Notes: generated by a model not told the origin, from the sequence alone. DNA of 64,000 bases from Nocardia sp. NBC_01327 (GCF_035958815.1 NZ_CP108383.1:3782001-3846000), one strand, 5' to 3'. Positions 24,918 to 34,593 are shown, counted from the first letter of the stretch. Program-made: numbers and translations.

Positions 24918-26267
24918 GTGAGTGACGGGTTGTTCGAAGCGCCAGGGATGGAGGACGTGTCCGACGAGTTCGAGGCGACACCGCCGGCGGGCCGCGAGGG
25001 ATTCGCGCCGCTGGCCGTGCGCATGCGCCCGAGAAATCTGGACGAGGTGGTGGGCCAGGAGCATCTGCTCGGCCCCGGCTCGCCGCTGCGCCGGCTCATC
25101 GAGGGTTCCGGTGCGGCTTCGGTGCTGCTCTACGGGCCGCCGGGGACCGGTAAGACGACGCTCGCCTCGCTCATCTCGCAATCCACCGGCCGCCGCTTCG
25201 AGGCGCTCTCGGCGCTGTCCGCCGGAGTGAAAGAGGTGCGCGGGGTCATCGATCTCGCACGCCGCCGGCTCACCGTGGGGGAGCAGACCGTGCTCTTCAT
25301 CGATGAGGTGCACCGCTTTTCGAAGACCCAGCAGGACGCGCTGCTGGCCGCGGTCGAGAACCGCATTGTGCTGCTGGTCGGCGCGACCACCGAGAACCCG
25401 TCCTTCTCAGTGGTGTCGCCGCTGCTGTCCCGTTCACTCGTCCTGCAGCTGACGTCGCTGTCCGAGGACGATATTCGCACCGTGCTCACCCGCGCCATCG
25501 AAGATCCGCGTGGTCTCGCGGGCGAATACACGGTGACCGATGCGGCCCTCGACCACATCGTGCGCATTGCGGGCGGTGACGCCCGGCGCTCGCTCACGGC
25601 CCTGGAGGCGTCGGCCGAATCCTCCCTCGACGGCAAGGTAGGGGTCGAGCTGGTCGAGGCCAGCGTCGACAAGGCCGCGGTCCGCTACGACCGCGCCGGT
25701 GATCAGCACTACGACGTCATCAGCGCCTTCATCAAATCCCTGCGCGGTTCTGATGTCGATGCCGCCCTGCACTACCTCGCCCGCATGATCAGCGCGGGTG
25801 AAGATCCGCGATTCATCGCCCGCCGCTTGATGATTCAGGCCAGCGAGGAGGTCGGCATGGCCGACCCCACCGCCCTGCAAACCGCGGTGGCCGCCGCCCA
25901 GGTCGTGCAACTGGTCGGTATGCCCGAGGCCCAACTGGCCCTCGCCCACGCCACCATCCACATCGCGACCGCTCCCAAATCCGGTGCGGTCGTGAAGGGC
26001 ATCGGCGCGGCCATGGCCGACATCCGCGCAGGCAAAGCCGGAGCGGTACCCCCGCACCTGCGCGACGGCCACTACCCGGGCGCCGCCGCCCTGGGCAGCG
26101 CCCAGGGCTACAAATACCCCCACGACCACCCGGATGGTGTTCTCGCACAACAGTATCCACCCGACGAACTGGTCGGCACCGACTACTACAACCCCACCGA
26201 CCACGGCTACGAACGCGAAGTGGGCCCCCGCGTCACCAAACTCCGCCGCATAGTCCGCGGCCGGTAG
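24918..26267 (+). CDS. rarA: Replication-associated recombination protein A (AAA+ ATPase)
   Basis: A 449-residue AAA+ ATPase of the RarA/MgsA/WRNIP1 family acting at stalled replication forks. Walker A is GPPGTGKTT (about 73-81), Walker B LFIDEVHRF (about 126-134), sensor 1 is in VGATTENPSF and an arginine finger in LLSRSLV. The C-terminal oligomerisation domain has AIKSLRGSD-like and AARRLMIQASEEVGMADP-like segments typical of RarA. GTG 24918 begins VSDGLFEAPG as in mycobacterial homologues. Located as Rv2559c between the Rv2560-like gene and alaS. Confidence 0.93.
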   Translation: MSDGLFEAPGMEDVSDEFEATPPAGREGFAPLAVRMRPRNLDEVVGQEHLLGPGSPLRRLIEGSGAASVLLYGPPGTGKTTLASLISQSTGRRFEALSALSAGVKEVRGVIDLARRRLTVGEQTVLFIDEVHRFSKTQQDALLAAVENRIVLLVGATTENPSFSVVSPLLSRSLVLQLTSLSEDDIRTVLTRAIEDPRGLAGEYTVTDAALDHIVRIAGGDARRSLTALEASAESSLDGKVGVELVEASVDKAAVRYDRAGDQHYDVISAFIKSLRGSDVDAALHYLARMISAGEDPRFIARRLMIQASEEVGMADPTALQTAVAAAQVVQLVGMPEAQLALAHATIHIATAPKSGAVVKGIGAAMADIRAGKAGAVPPHLRDGHYPGAAALGSAQGYKYPHDHPDGVLAQQYPPDELVGTDYYNPTDHGYEREVGPRVTKLRRIVRGR

Positions 26268-26385
26268 CAGAGTTCCTGCGTGTCGCGGTGCGAGTCGATC
26301 TGAAACGATGGCTACACGTCACACTGGGGAAATAGGGTAGTCCGTGTCGGTGAATCCACGGCCCCCAGTAGAACGGAGGGATTCG

Positions 26386-26970
26386 GTGACAGCTATGGCG
26401 GATCGACCACAGATGCTTGTCGAGGATTTCGAAGAACTCGCGCGTCTAGCGCGTCGCGCCGGCGAGGGGATCAAGCTCGAGTTCATCTACGGCAAGTTGG
26501 GGGCGAAGCCGGTGCCGGACGGCGATCACGTCGAGATCATCCAGTGGTTGATCAGGCACTTCATTCTGAGCAGACCGGATCTGTCCATGTACCCGGGCAC
26601 CGAGCTGAAGGTGGAGGCATATCGAGGTGGTCGTGCGATTCCCGACGGGATTCTCGCGCCCATCCGCTCCTTCACCGGTCAGCCGGTGTGGAAGAACCCT
26701 GACCCGGTCCTGATGGTGGTAGAGGTGACATCCTTCGATTCCGATACGGATCGACGCGATCGGGTGGAGAAGCCACGTGCATACGCCGAAACCGGCATCC
26801 CTGTCTATCTTTTGATCGACAGGGATGCCTGCGAGGTGCTCGTCTACAGCCGACCAGTTCATGGCGTGTACTCGTCGATCAGCCGGCTGCCGTTCGGCGA
26901 GCAGGTCGAATTGCCGGCTCCCGTCGATTTCACGTTGGATACCGAGCCGTTGAAGGAATGGGTTCGCTGA
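26386..26970 (+). CDS. Uma2 family (DUF820) nuclease-like protein
   Basis: 194 residues from GTG 26386, five bases after GGAGGG; an upstream GTG at 26344 lacks a ribosome site. It has the PD-(D/E)XK-like layout of the family: an N-terminal Glu region (KLEFIYGKL), PDGILAP, MVVEVTSFDSDTDRRDR with the central Glu, and the Lys in VEKPRAYAETGIPVYLLID. Uma2 proteins are widespread in Streptomyces, Nocardia and cyanobacteria, often in many copies. Their biological role is unknown, and nuclease activity is inferred from fold. It converges with the VOC gene with a 10-bp gap. Confidence 0.82.
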   Translation: MTAMADRPQMLVEDFEELARLARRAGEGIKLEFIYGKLGAKPVPDGDHVEIIQWLIRHFILSRPDLSMYPGTELKVEAYRGGRAIPDGILAPIRSFTGQPVWKNPDPVLMVVEVTSFDSDTDRRDRVEKPRAYAETGIPVYLLIDRDACEVLVYSRPVHGVYSSISRLPFGEQVELPAPVDFTLDTEPLKEWVR

Positions 26971-26980
26971 CTGCGAGTGC

Positions 26981-27760
26981 TCAGCCGGCGAGGCGAATGA
27001 TGGCGAAGTTCGCGCCCTGCGGATCGCTGAGGATGGCGAAGCGGCCGATGGTCATATCGGTGGGCGGGACGGCGACGGTGCCACCGAGTTCGGCGGTTTT
27101 CGCCGCGATCGCGTCGGCATCGCTCACCGCGAAGTAGTTGATCCAGTGTGACGGCACGTCGGGTGGCCAGTTCTCGTCCATCTGCATCATGCCCGCGATG
27201 GAGTTTCCGCCGACCTTGAACTCGGTGTAGGTGGTGCTGCCGAAGGCGGCGGTCGAGCTCTCCCAGCCGAAGACTTCGGCGTAGAAAGCCTTGGCGGGCT
27301 CGATATTCCGGCAGTTGAGCTCGCTCCAGCACCAGCTGTTCGGCTCGTTGACGACGCCCGCGCCCTTGAATCCGTACGGTTGCCAGCCGGCGATGACCGC
27401 GCCCTGCGTATCGGCGAAGACGACCATCCGGCCCTGCTCGGGCACATCCATGGGTTCCATGAACAGCTGGCCGCCGGCGGCTTGTACGGCTTTGGCCGTG
27501 GCATCGGCGTCGAGGACATTGACGTAGGCGGTCCAGGCGGGCGGTTGGGCCGGATTCATGATCGTCATGGCGGCGGCCACCTCGCCGCCCGCCTCGCCGG
27601 GGAGGGTGAACATGGTGTAGCCGCCGTACTGCGGATCCGGCGAGACATTGGGCTGCCAGCCGAACAGGTCGCCGTAGAAATTCTTGGCTGCGTCGATATC
27701 GGTGGTGGCCAGGTCTACCCAATTGGGCACGCCCGGTGCGTACGAGCTCATGTTCGGCAT
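26981..27760 (-). CDS. VOC family protein with two glyoxalase-like domains
   Basis: 259 residues from ATG 27760 (GAGAGGAG upstream). Two homologous vicinal-oxygen-chelate domains lie at about 8-125 and 138-256. Each starts with a WVDLATTDIDAAKNFYGDLFGW- or WSELNCRNIEPAKAFYAEVFGW-like segment, and the second ends with a FAILSDPQGANFAII-like strand. Such two-domain proteins are common in mycolata (hydroxylase or glyoxalase/bleomycin-resistance superfamily). Metal ligands and substrate cannot be fixed by eye. Its neighbours give no pathway clue. Confidence 0.85.
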   Translation of the reverse strand: MPNMSSYAPGVPNWVDLATTDIDAAKNFYGDLFGWQPNVSPDPQYGGYTMFTLPGEAGGEVAAAMTIMNPAQPPAWTAYVNVLDADATAKAVQAAGGQLFMEPMDVPEQGRMVVFADTQGAVIAGWQPYGFKGAGVVNEPNSWCWSELNCRNIEPAKAFYAEVFGWESSTAAFGSTTYTEFKVGGNSIAGMMQMDENWPPDVPSHWINYFAVSDADAIAAKTAELGGTVAVPPTDMTIGRFAILSDPQGANFAIIRLAG

Positions 27761-27887
27761 GGCCGACTCCTCTCGGGGCGGAAGGTGCCGGCTCGCGGCC
27801 CACTGAGCCGACACCGCGAGCCTAGAACTCGCCGTCCCGCATGTCCGGATATCTCCCGAAGTCACCTCGCGACCGGGCGGTCTCGAT

Positions 27888-28550
27888 TCAGTCTGCGAGG
27901 AGGCCGTTTTCGCGGGCGATCTGTCCGATCTCCTTCGGTGTGCCCGCCATGATGACGCGGACGTGCTCGGTGACCAGTTCGATGGGCCAGTTCCACCAGG
28001 CCGCGCGCAGCAGCAGGTCCACCTCGGCATCGTCGAAGCGCTGCTTGACCGGCTTGGCCGGATTACCGCCGACGATCGTGTACGGCGGCACATCGGCCGT
28101 GACCACCGAGCCGGTGGCGATGATCGCGCCGTCACCGATGCGCACGCCGGGCATGATCAGCGAGTTGTAGCCGAACCACACGTCATTGCCGACCACGGTG
28201 TCGCCCTTGCTCGGGATCGACGTGATGATGTCCATGGTCTGCTCGGCCCAGGTCCCGCCGAAGATGGTGAACGGGAACGTCGAGACGCCCGCGGTGGCGT
28301 GATTGGCGCCGGCCATGATGAAGCGGGTGCCGGTGGCCAGGGCGCAGAACTTGCCGATGATCAGCTTTTCCGGGCCGAAGGCGTAGAGGACGTTATTGGC
28401 CTCGAACTCCGTCGCCGCGACGGGATCGTCGAAATAGCTGTAGTCGCCGACCTCGATACTGGCCGAGGTGATGTGCGGTTTCAGATAGACCGTCCGATCC
28501 GTGTGCGGCAGCGGGAACGGGGTCGATGGGTCCGGGATCACAGTCACCAT
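27888..28550 (-). CDS. CatB/Vat-type O-acetyltransferase
   Basis: A 220-residue left-handed beta-helix acyltransferase of the xenobiotic acetyltransferase group. Hexapeptide-like repeats run through VGNDVWFGYNSLIMPGVRIG and GAIIATGSVVTADVPPYTIVGGNPAK. The catalytic His lies in GANHATAGVSTFPF (about 82-95), the family hallmark. Homologues acetylate chloramphenicol or streptogramin A, but many genomic members have unknown acceptors, so a resistance phenotype is not implied. It reads away from alaS with a short divergent promoter. Confidence 0.86.
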   Translation of the reverse strand: MVTVIPDPSTPFPLPHTDRTVYLKPHITSASIEVGDYSYFDDPVAATEFEANNVLYAFGPEKLIIGKFCALATGTRFIMAGANHATAGVSTFPFTIFGGTWAEQTMDIITSIPSKGDTVVGNDVWFGYNSLIMPGVRIGDGAIIATGSVVTADVPPYTIVGGNPAKPVKQRFDDAEVDLLLRAAWWNWPIELVTEHVRVIMAGTPKEIGQIARENGLLAD

Positions 28551-28604
28551 CGCGATGGTATCTATCGCCCGGTGGTCGGCGGAAACCCGCTGGACCGGGA
28601 CCGG

Positions 28605-28610
28605 TAGGCT
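28605..28610 (+). promoter_or_regulatory. -10 element of alaS, probably leaderless
   Basis: TAGGCT, a common actinobacterial -10, ends 8 nt before GTG 28619. No Shine-Dalgarno is present in between, so the message probably starts at or next to the start codon. Confidence 0.5.
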
Positions 28611-28618
28611 TGATATCT

Positions 28619-31285
28619 GTGCAGACCCACGAGATTCGCCGACGCTTCCTGGAGCATTTCGTCCGTGCCGGACACACCGAGGTTCCCAGTGCCTCGCTGA
28701 TCCTGGCCGACCCCAACCTGCTGTTCGTCAATGCAGGCATGGTCCAGTTCGTCCCGTATTTCCTCGGTCAGCAGACTCCGCCCTGGGCGCGAGCTACCAG
28801 CGTGCAGAAGTGCGTGCGCACCGGCGATATCGAGAATGTCGGCGTCACCACCCGCCACAACACCTTCTTCCAGATGGCCGGCAATTTCAGCTTCGGCGAC
28901 TACTTCAAGCGTGAGGCCATCGCCTTCGCCTGGTCGCTGCTGACCGACAGCGTCGAGGACGGCGGCTACGGCTTCGACCCCGAAAAGCTGTGGGCCACCG
29001 TCTACCTCGATGACGACGAGGCCGAGCAGATCTGGCTCGAGCTCGGTATGCCGTCCGAGCGCATCCAGCGCCGCGGTATGGCCGACAACTACTGGTCCAT
29101 GGGCATCCCCGGCCCGTGCGGCCCGTGCTCGGAGATCTATTTCGACCGCGGCCCCGAATTCGGTATCGAGGGCGGCCCGGAGGCCGACGAGGATCGCTAC
29201 CTCGAAATCTGGAACCTCGTGTTCATGCAGAACGAGCGTGGCGAGGGCCGGAGCAAGGACGACTTCGAGATCCTGGGCCCGCTGCCCAAGCAGAACATCG
29301 ACACCGGCATGGGCGTCGAGCGTGTCGCATTCCTGCTGCAGGGTGTCGACAATGTCTACGAGACCGATCTGCTGCGCCCGATCATCACCAAGGCCGAGGA
29401 GCTGACCGGCCGCAACTACGGTGTCGAGCACGCCGACGATGTGCGCTTCCGCGTCATCGCCGACCACGCCCGCACCGGCGCCATGCTCATTGCCGACGGC
29501 GTGAACCCGGGCAATGACGGCCGCGGCTACGTGCTGCGCCGGCTGCTGCGGCGCATCGTCCGCTCGGCCCGCCTGCTCGGCGCGGACCAGCCGGTCATGG
29601 GCGAGTTCATGAAGGTCGTCAGCGACCTCATGGCCCCGTCGTACCCGGAGCTGGCCACCGACTTCAAGCGCATCGAAACCGTGGCCGTCGGCGAGGAGAG
29701 CGCGTTCCTGCGCACGCTCACCACCGGTTCCAAACTGTTCGACGACGCCGTCAGCGAGGTACAGGCTCAGGGCGGCAAGACGATCAGCGGCACCGAGGCG
29801 TTCCTGCTGCACGACACCTTCGGCTTCCCGATCGACCTGACCCTGGAAATGGCTTCCGAGGCCGGGCTTTCGGTGGACGAGGAGGGTTTCCGCTCCCTCA
29901 TGGCCGAGCAGCGCAAGCTCGCCAAGGAGGACGCGCAGTCCCGCAAGCACGCGCACGCGGATCTGACGATCTACAAGGAGTTCGTCGATCGCGGCGCCAC
30001 CGAGTTCACCGGTTTCGATGAACTGTCCACCGAGGCAACGGTTCTCGCCATCATCAAGGATGGTGTGCGGGTGCCGGTCGCGGAGATCGGGCAGGACGTC
30101 GAGGTCATTCTGAACCGCTCGCCGCTGTACGCCGAATCCGGTGGTCAGATCGCCGATCGCGGCAGCCTGACCTCTTCGCATGCGATGAAGGCGCGCATCA
30201 ACGATGTGCAGAAGATCGCCAAGAAGGTGTGGGTGCACAAGACCACCCTCGAGGCAGGTCAGCTCGCCGAGGGCGATACCGTGCTCGCCGCCGTCGATCC
30301 GTCCTGGCGGCGCGGTGCGACCCAGGGTCACTCCGGCACGCATATGGTGCATGCCGCGCTGCGACAGGTGCTGGGCCCCAACGCCGTTCAGGCCGGTTCG
30401 CTCAACAAGCCGGGCTACCTGCGTTTCGACTTCAATTGGCAGGGCGCGCTTTCCGAAGGCCAGAAGGCCGATATCGAGGCCATCTCCAATGATGCTGTGG
30501 CCGACGACTTCACGGTGAACACGTTCGTCACCGATCTGCCGTCGGCGAAGAAGATGGGCGCCATGGCGCTGTTCGGCGAGAACTACGGCGACGAGGTGCG
30601 CGTGGTGGAGATCGGCGGCCCGTTCTCCATGGAGCTGTGCGGTGGCACCCATGTACAGCACTCCTCGCAGATCGGCCCGATCACCCTGCTGGGCGAGTCG
30701 TCGGTCGGTTCGGGTGTGCGCCGCGTGGAAGCTTTTGTGGGCCTGGACTCCTACAAGTACCTCGCCAAGGAGCGGGCGCTGCTGGCCGGTGTGGCCTCCG
30801 CGCTGAAGGTGCCCTCGGAAGAGGTCCCGGGGCGGGTCGAGCAGCTGGTGGAGCGCCTGAAGGTTGCCGAGAAGGAACTCGAGCGCACCAAGGTCGCGGC
30901 CGTGCTGTCTCAGGCGGGCACATTCGTGGAGCAGGCGCAGCGCATCGGCAAGGTGCTGCTGGTGGCCGCCGCCGCGCCGAAGGGCGTCGGTGCCGGTGAT
31001 CTGCGCACGCTGGTCGTGGATATCAAGGGCCGCTTCGGTTCCGAGCCCGCCATCGTGGTGCTGCTGGGCAATGACGAGGGCAAGGTGCCGTTCGTGGTCG
31101 CGGTGACCAAGGCCGCGCAGGATGTCGGCGTCAAGGCCGGTGACCTGGTCGCCGGCTTCGGGCCGAAGATCAATGGCCGCGGTGGCGGTAAGGCGGAGAT
31201 GGCGCAGGGCGCGGGTTCGGATCCGTCCGGTATCGAGGCCGGGCTGGCGGCCGTGCGGGCGCAGGTGGCCGAGCTCGCCGGCTGA
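28619..31285 (+). CDS. alaS: Alanine--tRNA ligase
   Basis: 888 residues, full length. The class II catalytic core includes HNTFFQMAGNFSFGDYFK and the GPCGPCSEIYFDRGPEF segment. The editing domain has HxxxH in GHSGTHMVHAAL (about 571) and the zinc Cys-His in CGGTHV (about 674). The C-Ala domain ends in the Gly-rich GPKINGRGGGKAEMAQG stretch. GTG 28619 starts QTHEIRRRFL as in mycobacteria. It is followed by ruvX with a 1-bp overlap, heading the alaS-ruvX-mltG-aroE run. Confidence 0.98.
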   Translation: MQTHEIRRRFLEHFVRAGHTEVPSASLILADPNLLFVNAGMVQFVPYFLGQQTPPWARATSVQKCVRTGDIENVGVTTRHNTFFQMAGNFSFGDYFKREAIAFAWSLLTDSVEDGGYGFDPEKLWATVYLDDDEAEQIWLELGMPSERIQRRGMADNYWSMGIPGPCGPCSEIYFDRGPEFGIEGGPEADEDRYLEIWNLVFMQNERGEGRSKDDFEILGPLPKQNIDTGMGVERVAFLLQGVDNVYETDLLRPIITKAEELTGRNYGVEHADDVRFRVIADHARTGAMLIADGVNPGNDGRGYVLRRLLRRIVRSARLLGADQPVMGEFMKVVSDLMAPSYPELATDFKRIETVAVGEESAFLRTLTTGSKLFDDAVSEVQAQGGKTISGTEAFLLHDTFGFPIDLTLEMASEAGLSVDEEGFRSLMAEQRKLAKEDAQSRKHAHADLTIYKEFVDRGATEFTGFDELSTEATVLAIIKDGVRVPVAEIGQDVEVILNRSPLYAESGGQIADRGSLTSSHAMKARINDVQKIAKKVWVHKTTLEAGQLAEGDTVLAAVDPSWRRGATQGHSGTHMVHAALRQVLGPNAVQAGSLNKPGYLRFDFNWQGALSEGQKADIEAISNDAVADDFTVNTFVTDLPSAKKMGAMALFGENYGDEVRVVEIGGPFSMELCGGTHVQHSSQIGPITLLGESSVGSGVRRVEAFVGLDSYKYLAKERALLAGVASALKVPSEEVPGRVEQLVERLKVAEKELERTKVAAVLSQAGTFVEQAQRIGKVLLVAAAAPKGVGAGDLRTLVVDIKGRFGSEPAIVVLLGNDEGKVPFVVAVTKAAQDVGVKAGDLVAGFGPKINGRGGGKAEMAQGAGSDPSGIEAGLAAVRAQVAELAG

Positions 31286-31860
31286 TGTCCCATTCCGAAA
31301 CCTCGGACGGTCCGGGCGGCGACGCCCGGACCCCTGCCGACAGCGCGGGGTATCCCGTGGACCGGCCCACCCGCGCGGACGATCCGGGTCGTGGCCGGCG
31401 TATCAGCCTCGATGTCGGCACCGTCCGCATCGGCGTCGCCTCCAGTGACCCGGACGGTATTCTCGCCACCCCGGTGGAGACGGTGCCGAAGGCCAAAAAG
31501 GTCGCGCCCGGCGCCCTCTCGCCCGATCTCGCGCGGATTGCCGAGATTGTGCGGGAGTACGAGGCCGTCGAAGTGATCGTCGGCCTGCCGCGCACCTTGC
31601 GCGGGGAGAGCGGCTCTTCGGCTAAGCTGGCGGCCACCTTCGCGGGGCGTTTGCGGACCCTGGTCGCTCCGATCCCGGTGCGACTTTCCGACGAACGTTT
31701 GACTACGGTGTCTGCTGCACGCGCGTTGCGGGACAGTGGAGTTCGCGCGCGCGGGCAGCGGCAGGTCATCGATCAGGCGGCCGCCGTGTCGATCCTGCAG
31801 GGTTGGTTGGACGAACGGAGTGCAGCATTGAAGCCGCGCGGTGATGGTGATCTTGCATGA
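31285..31860 (+). CDS. ruvX: Putative Holliday junction resolvase / pre-16S rRNA nuclease YqgF
   Basis: 191 residues. An acidic, Pro-rich N-terminal extension of about 35 residues precedes the RNase H-like YqgF domain. It has the first catalytic Asp in ISLDVGTVRIGVASSDPDG (about 37-55), the second acidic site in VEVIVGLPRTLRGE, DERLTTVSAARAL, and IDQAAAVSILQGWL. E. coli YqgF matures the 5' end of 16S rRNA; the mycobacterial protein has been studied as RuvX. ATG 31285 shares its A with the alaS stop, and the gene overlaps mltG by ATGA. Confidence 0.92.
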   Translation: MSHSETSDGPGGDARTPADSAGYPVDRPTRADDPGRGRRISLDVGTVRIGVASSDPDGILATPVETVPKAKKVAPGALSPDLARIAEIVREYEAVEVIVGLPRTLRGESGSSAKLAATFAGRLRTLVAPIPVRLSDERLTTVSAARALRDSGVRARGQRQVIDQAAAVSILQGWLDERSAALKPRGDGDLA

Positions 31861-33326
31861 CCGACCGCTGGACGCGAGCCGAGGAACGCTACCGGCAGAG
31901 CGCTGAACACCGCTACCGTCGTGACGATCTGGAATGGTCGGAAGCCGACGATTACGAGGACGACACCACCGTCATCCCGCGCTACGAGGATGAGGACGAG
32001 GAGCCCCCGCTCGAGCCGGAGCCGCCGCGCCGCCCGGCGCAGCGAGCCGATCGCGGGCGCCCCGCCAAACCACGCGGATCCCGGGCAACGAGCGGGCGCA
32101 GTGGTGGGCGCGGCGGCGGCCGCTCGGGCGGGCAGCGCCCCAAGCGCTCGCGTGTCGCCTCCCGCAAGGCCGCCGAACGCAAGCGCCGCCGTCGCAATAT
32201 GTGGGTCATCGGCGCGGTGCTCGCCGTATTGTTCGTCGGCGCAGCCGGTTTCGCGTCGTGGAAGTTCATGAACCGCTTCAGCCCGGCCGAGGACTACGCC
32301 TCCGGCGCGCCGGGGCCACTGGCGGTGGTGCAGGTGAAGCCCGGCGATACCGCCACCCAGATCGCCGAAACCATGCACACCAAGGGCGTTGTCGCCAGCA
32401 GTGCGGCCTTCTACGAGGCCGCCGTGCGCAATGACAATATGAATTCGGTGCAGCCCGGCTACTACGCCATCCCGAGCCACAGCAAGGGCTCCGATGCCGT
32501 GGTCGCGCTGGTGACCAAGAGCTCCCGGGTCGGCAATGTGGTGATCTCCGAAGGCCGCCAGCTGCACGACTCCACCGATGTGACGACCAATGCGCGCAAG
32601 GACGGCATCTACCGCAAGATCGCCGACGCCAGCTGCGTCGGCGACGGCAGCACCGCCAAATGCGTGACCTACGACCAGCTCGAGGCAGCGGGCACCACGA
32701 CCGATCCGGCGGCGCTGGGTGTGCCGGCGTGGGCCCTGGACCGGGTGCGCGCGGTGCCCGATCGCTCGCGCCAGCTGGAGGGCCTGATCGCCGCGGGCAC
32801 CTGGGATTTCGATCCCAGCGCCGCGCCCGATCAGATTCTCAAGCAGCTGGTGACCGCGAGCGCCGCCAGCTACGAATCGACCGGCCTGCTGCAGTCCAAT
32901 GCCGCCAACGGTCTCTCGCCCTACGACACGCTGATCGGCGCGTCCCTGGTGGAGCGCGAAGCCCTGCCACAGGACATGTCCAAGGTCGCGCGCGTCATCC
33001 TGAACCGGCTCAAGGCCGAGCAGCCGCTGCAGTTCGACTCCACCGTCAACTACACGCTGCCCAGCACCGAGGTCGCCACCACCGACGCCGACCGCAATCG
33101 CAAGACGCCGTGGAATACGTACGCCATGTCGGGCCTGCCGGTCAGCCCCATCTCCGCGCCGTCGCTGGATGCGTTGCGCGCCATGGAGAATCCGGCCCCG
33201 GGCACCTGGCTGTACTTCGTGACCGTCGACAAGCAGGGCACCACCCTGTTCACCGACAACTACAACGAGCATCTGCGCAATATCGAAAAGGCCAGGCAGA
33301 GTGGAATTCTCGACAGTGGACGGTAA
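31857..33326 (+). CDS. mltG: Endolytic murein transglycosylase MltG
   Basis: 489 residues. A cytoplasmic tail (about 1-115) rich in Arg, Pro and acidic residues precedes one membrane helix (about 117-137). The exported YceG domain has a LysM-like subdomain (VQVKPGDTATQIAETM), the catalytic Glu in LIGASLVEREA (about 365), and the C-terminal signature TPWNTYAMSGLPVSPISAPS. It cuts nascent glycan strands and sets their length. It is translationally coupled to ruvX and overlaps aroE by 26 bp. Same order as Rv2554c-Rv2553c-Rv2552c. Confidence 0.95.
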   Translation: MTDRWTRAEERYRQSAEHRYRRDDLEWSEADDYEDDTTVIPRYEDEDEEPPLEPEPPRRPAQRADRGRPAKPRGSRATSGRSGGRGGGRSGGQRPKRSRVASRKAAERKRRRRNMWVIGAVLAVLFVGAAGFASWKFMNRFSPAEDYASGAPGPLAVVQVKPGDTATQIAETMHTKGVVASSAAFYEAAVRNDNMNSVQPGYYAIPSHSKGSDAVVALVTKSSRVGNVVISEGRQLHDSTDVTTNARKDGIYRKIADASCVGDGSTAKCVTYDQLEAAGTTTDPAALGVPAWALDRVRAVPDRSRQLEGLIAAGTWDFDPSAAPDQILKQLVTASAASYESTGLLQSNAANGLSPYDTLIGASLVEREALPQDMSKVARVILNRLKAEQPLQFDSTVNYTLPSTEVATTDADRNRKTPWNTYAMSGLPVSPISAPSLDALRAMENPAPGTWLYFVTVDKQGTTLFTDNYNEHLRNIEKARQSGILDSGR

Positions 33327-34125
33327 CCGCCGGGCCGCCGTTCTGGGCAGCCCGATCGCGCATTCGCGCTCGCCGCAGCTGCATCTGGCGGCCTATCGCG
33401 CACTGGGCCTGGACTGGACCTACGAGCGGGTCGAGTGCACCGCCGAACAGCTGCCGGGCTTCGTCGACGGCCTCGGCCCGGAATGGGTCGGGCTGTCGGT
33501 GACCATGCCCGGCAAGGTCGCCGCCCTCGCCTACGCCGATGAGCGCACCGAGCGAGCCGAACTCGTCGGATCGGCGAATACGCTGGTGCGCACCGATACC
33601 GGGTGGCGGGCCGACTGCACCGATGTGGACGGGGTGCGCGGTGCGCTGGAAGGCGCAGGCGTCGAAGAGATTTCGAAGGCCGTGGTGCTCGGGGCGGGCG
33701 GCACCGCGCGTCCGGCGCTGCTGGCCCTGGCCGAACTCGGCGCGCATACGGTCACCATTGTCGCCCGTGATGCGGGCCGCGCGGCCGACACTCTGGAGCT
33801 GGCCGAGCGCCTGGGCCTCTCGGCCGAAGTGATCGGATTCGACCCGGACAGCCTGGGTTTCGTGTGTTCGGATGTCGATGTCGTGGTGAGCACGGTCCCG
33901 GCGACCGCGGCCGCCGTCGTCGCGGACGCGGTGGCCCAGGCCCCGGTTGTCCTCGACGCCATCTACAACCCGTGGCCCACTCCGCTGGCGGAGGCGGTCA
34001 CCCGCGCGGGGCACACCGTGATCAGTGGCCTCGACATGTTGCTGAATCAGGCTTACGACCAGGTTGAACAGTTCACGGGCAAGCCCGCTCCGCGCGCCGA
34101 AATGGCTGCGGCACTGCAGGACTGA
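33301..34125 (+). CDS. aroE: Shikimate dehydrogenase
   Basis: 274 residues; reduces 3-dehydroshikimate to shikimate with NADPH. Substrate loop GSPIAHSRSPQLH is at about 14-26, with catalytic Lys in VTMPGKVAALAY, SANTLVR, the cofactor loop VLGAGGTARPALLAL (about 128-142), and GLDMLLNQAYDQVEQFTG near the end. GTG 33301 lies inside the end of mltG, giving a 26-bp overlap; a later GTG at 33316 has no ribosome site. It converges with the DUF3291 gene after 2 bp. Confidence 0.94.
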   Translation: MEFSTVDGNRRAAVLGSPIAHSRSPQLHLAAYRALGLDWTYERVECTAEQLPGFVDGLGPEWVGLSVTMPGKVAALAYADERTERAELVGSANTLVRTDTGWRADCTDVDGVRGALEGAGVEEISKAVVLGAGGTARPALLALAELGAHTVTIVARDAGRAADTLELAERLGLSAEVIGFDPDSLGFVCSDVDVVVSTVPATAAAVVADAVAQAPVVLDAIYNPWPTPLAEAVTRAGHTVISGLDMLLNQAYDQVEQFTGKPAPRAEMAAALQD

Positions 34126-34127
34126 GG

Positions 34128-34580
34128 CTAACCGGCCGGTTGCGGTTCGAACGCGCTGCGGAATGTGAAGGCATGCGGCGTCGGCCCGTTCGCCTCGAGG
34201 TGTTCGAGGCGCGCCATGGCCTCCTCGACGGTCGGGGTGTGGCCGATCGGAACCCACCACAGCACGGTGACGGCCTTGCCGAGCGGGACGAACCATTCGC
34301 GGCGGCGGCGCAGGAATTCCATGTGCGCACTGCGGTACACGTAGTCGAAGAGCGCCTGGCGCGACTCCCACATGCTGATATTGATGAGCATGTCCGGATC
34401 GGCAGCGTAGGGGCGCAGCGAGGTCGCATTGTTCGACTCGCCGTCCACCAGGCGCCAGACGAAACCGGGGGAGGCCTCGGCGACGGCATTGATCCGGTCC
34501 AGTTCGGCATAGAACTCCGCGACCTGCGGGTCGCCTTCGGGTGCGACGAGGCGCCCGATATTGAGCTGAGCGAGAGGCAT
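34128..34580 (-). CDS. DUF3291 domain protein
   Basis: A 150-residue soluble protein with the DUF3291 layout of a dimeric ferredoxin-like barrel: AQLNIGRL at the N-terminus, a DRINAVAEASPGFVWRLVDGES segment, INISMWESRQALFDYVYRSA-like stretch, and LWWVPIGHTPTVEEA. Relatives belong to the antibiotic-biosynthesis-monooxygenase superfamily; the reaction is unknown. It lies 13 bp downstream of the SufR-like regulator on the same strand, so the two probably form an operon and this protein may answer the signal sensed by the regulator. Confidence 0.8.
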   Translation of the reverse strand: MPLAQLNIGRLVAPEGDPQVAEFYAELDRINAVAEASPGFVWRLVDGESNNATSLRPYAADPDMLINISMWESRQALFDYVYRSAHMEFLRRRREWFVPLGKAVTVLWWVPIGHTPTVEEAMARLEHLEANGPTPHAFTFRSAFEPQPAG

Positions 34581-34593
34581 ATCTCTACTATAA

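Noticed and set aside
28562..30661. 699-codon minus-strand frame opposite alaS
   Set aside because: Shadow of alaS; no motif or start context.
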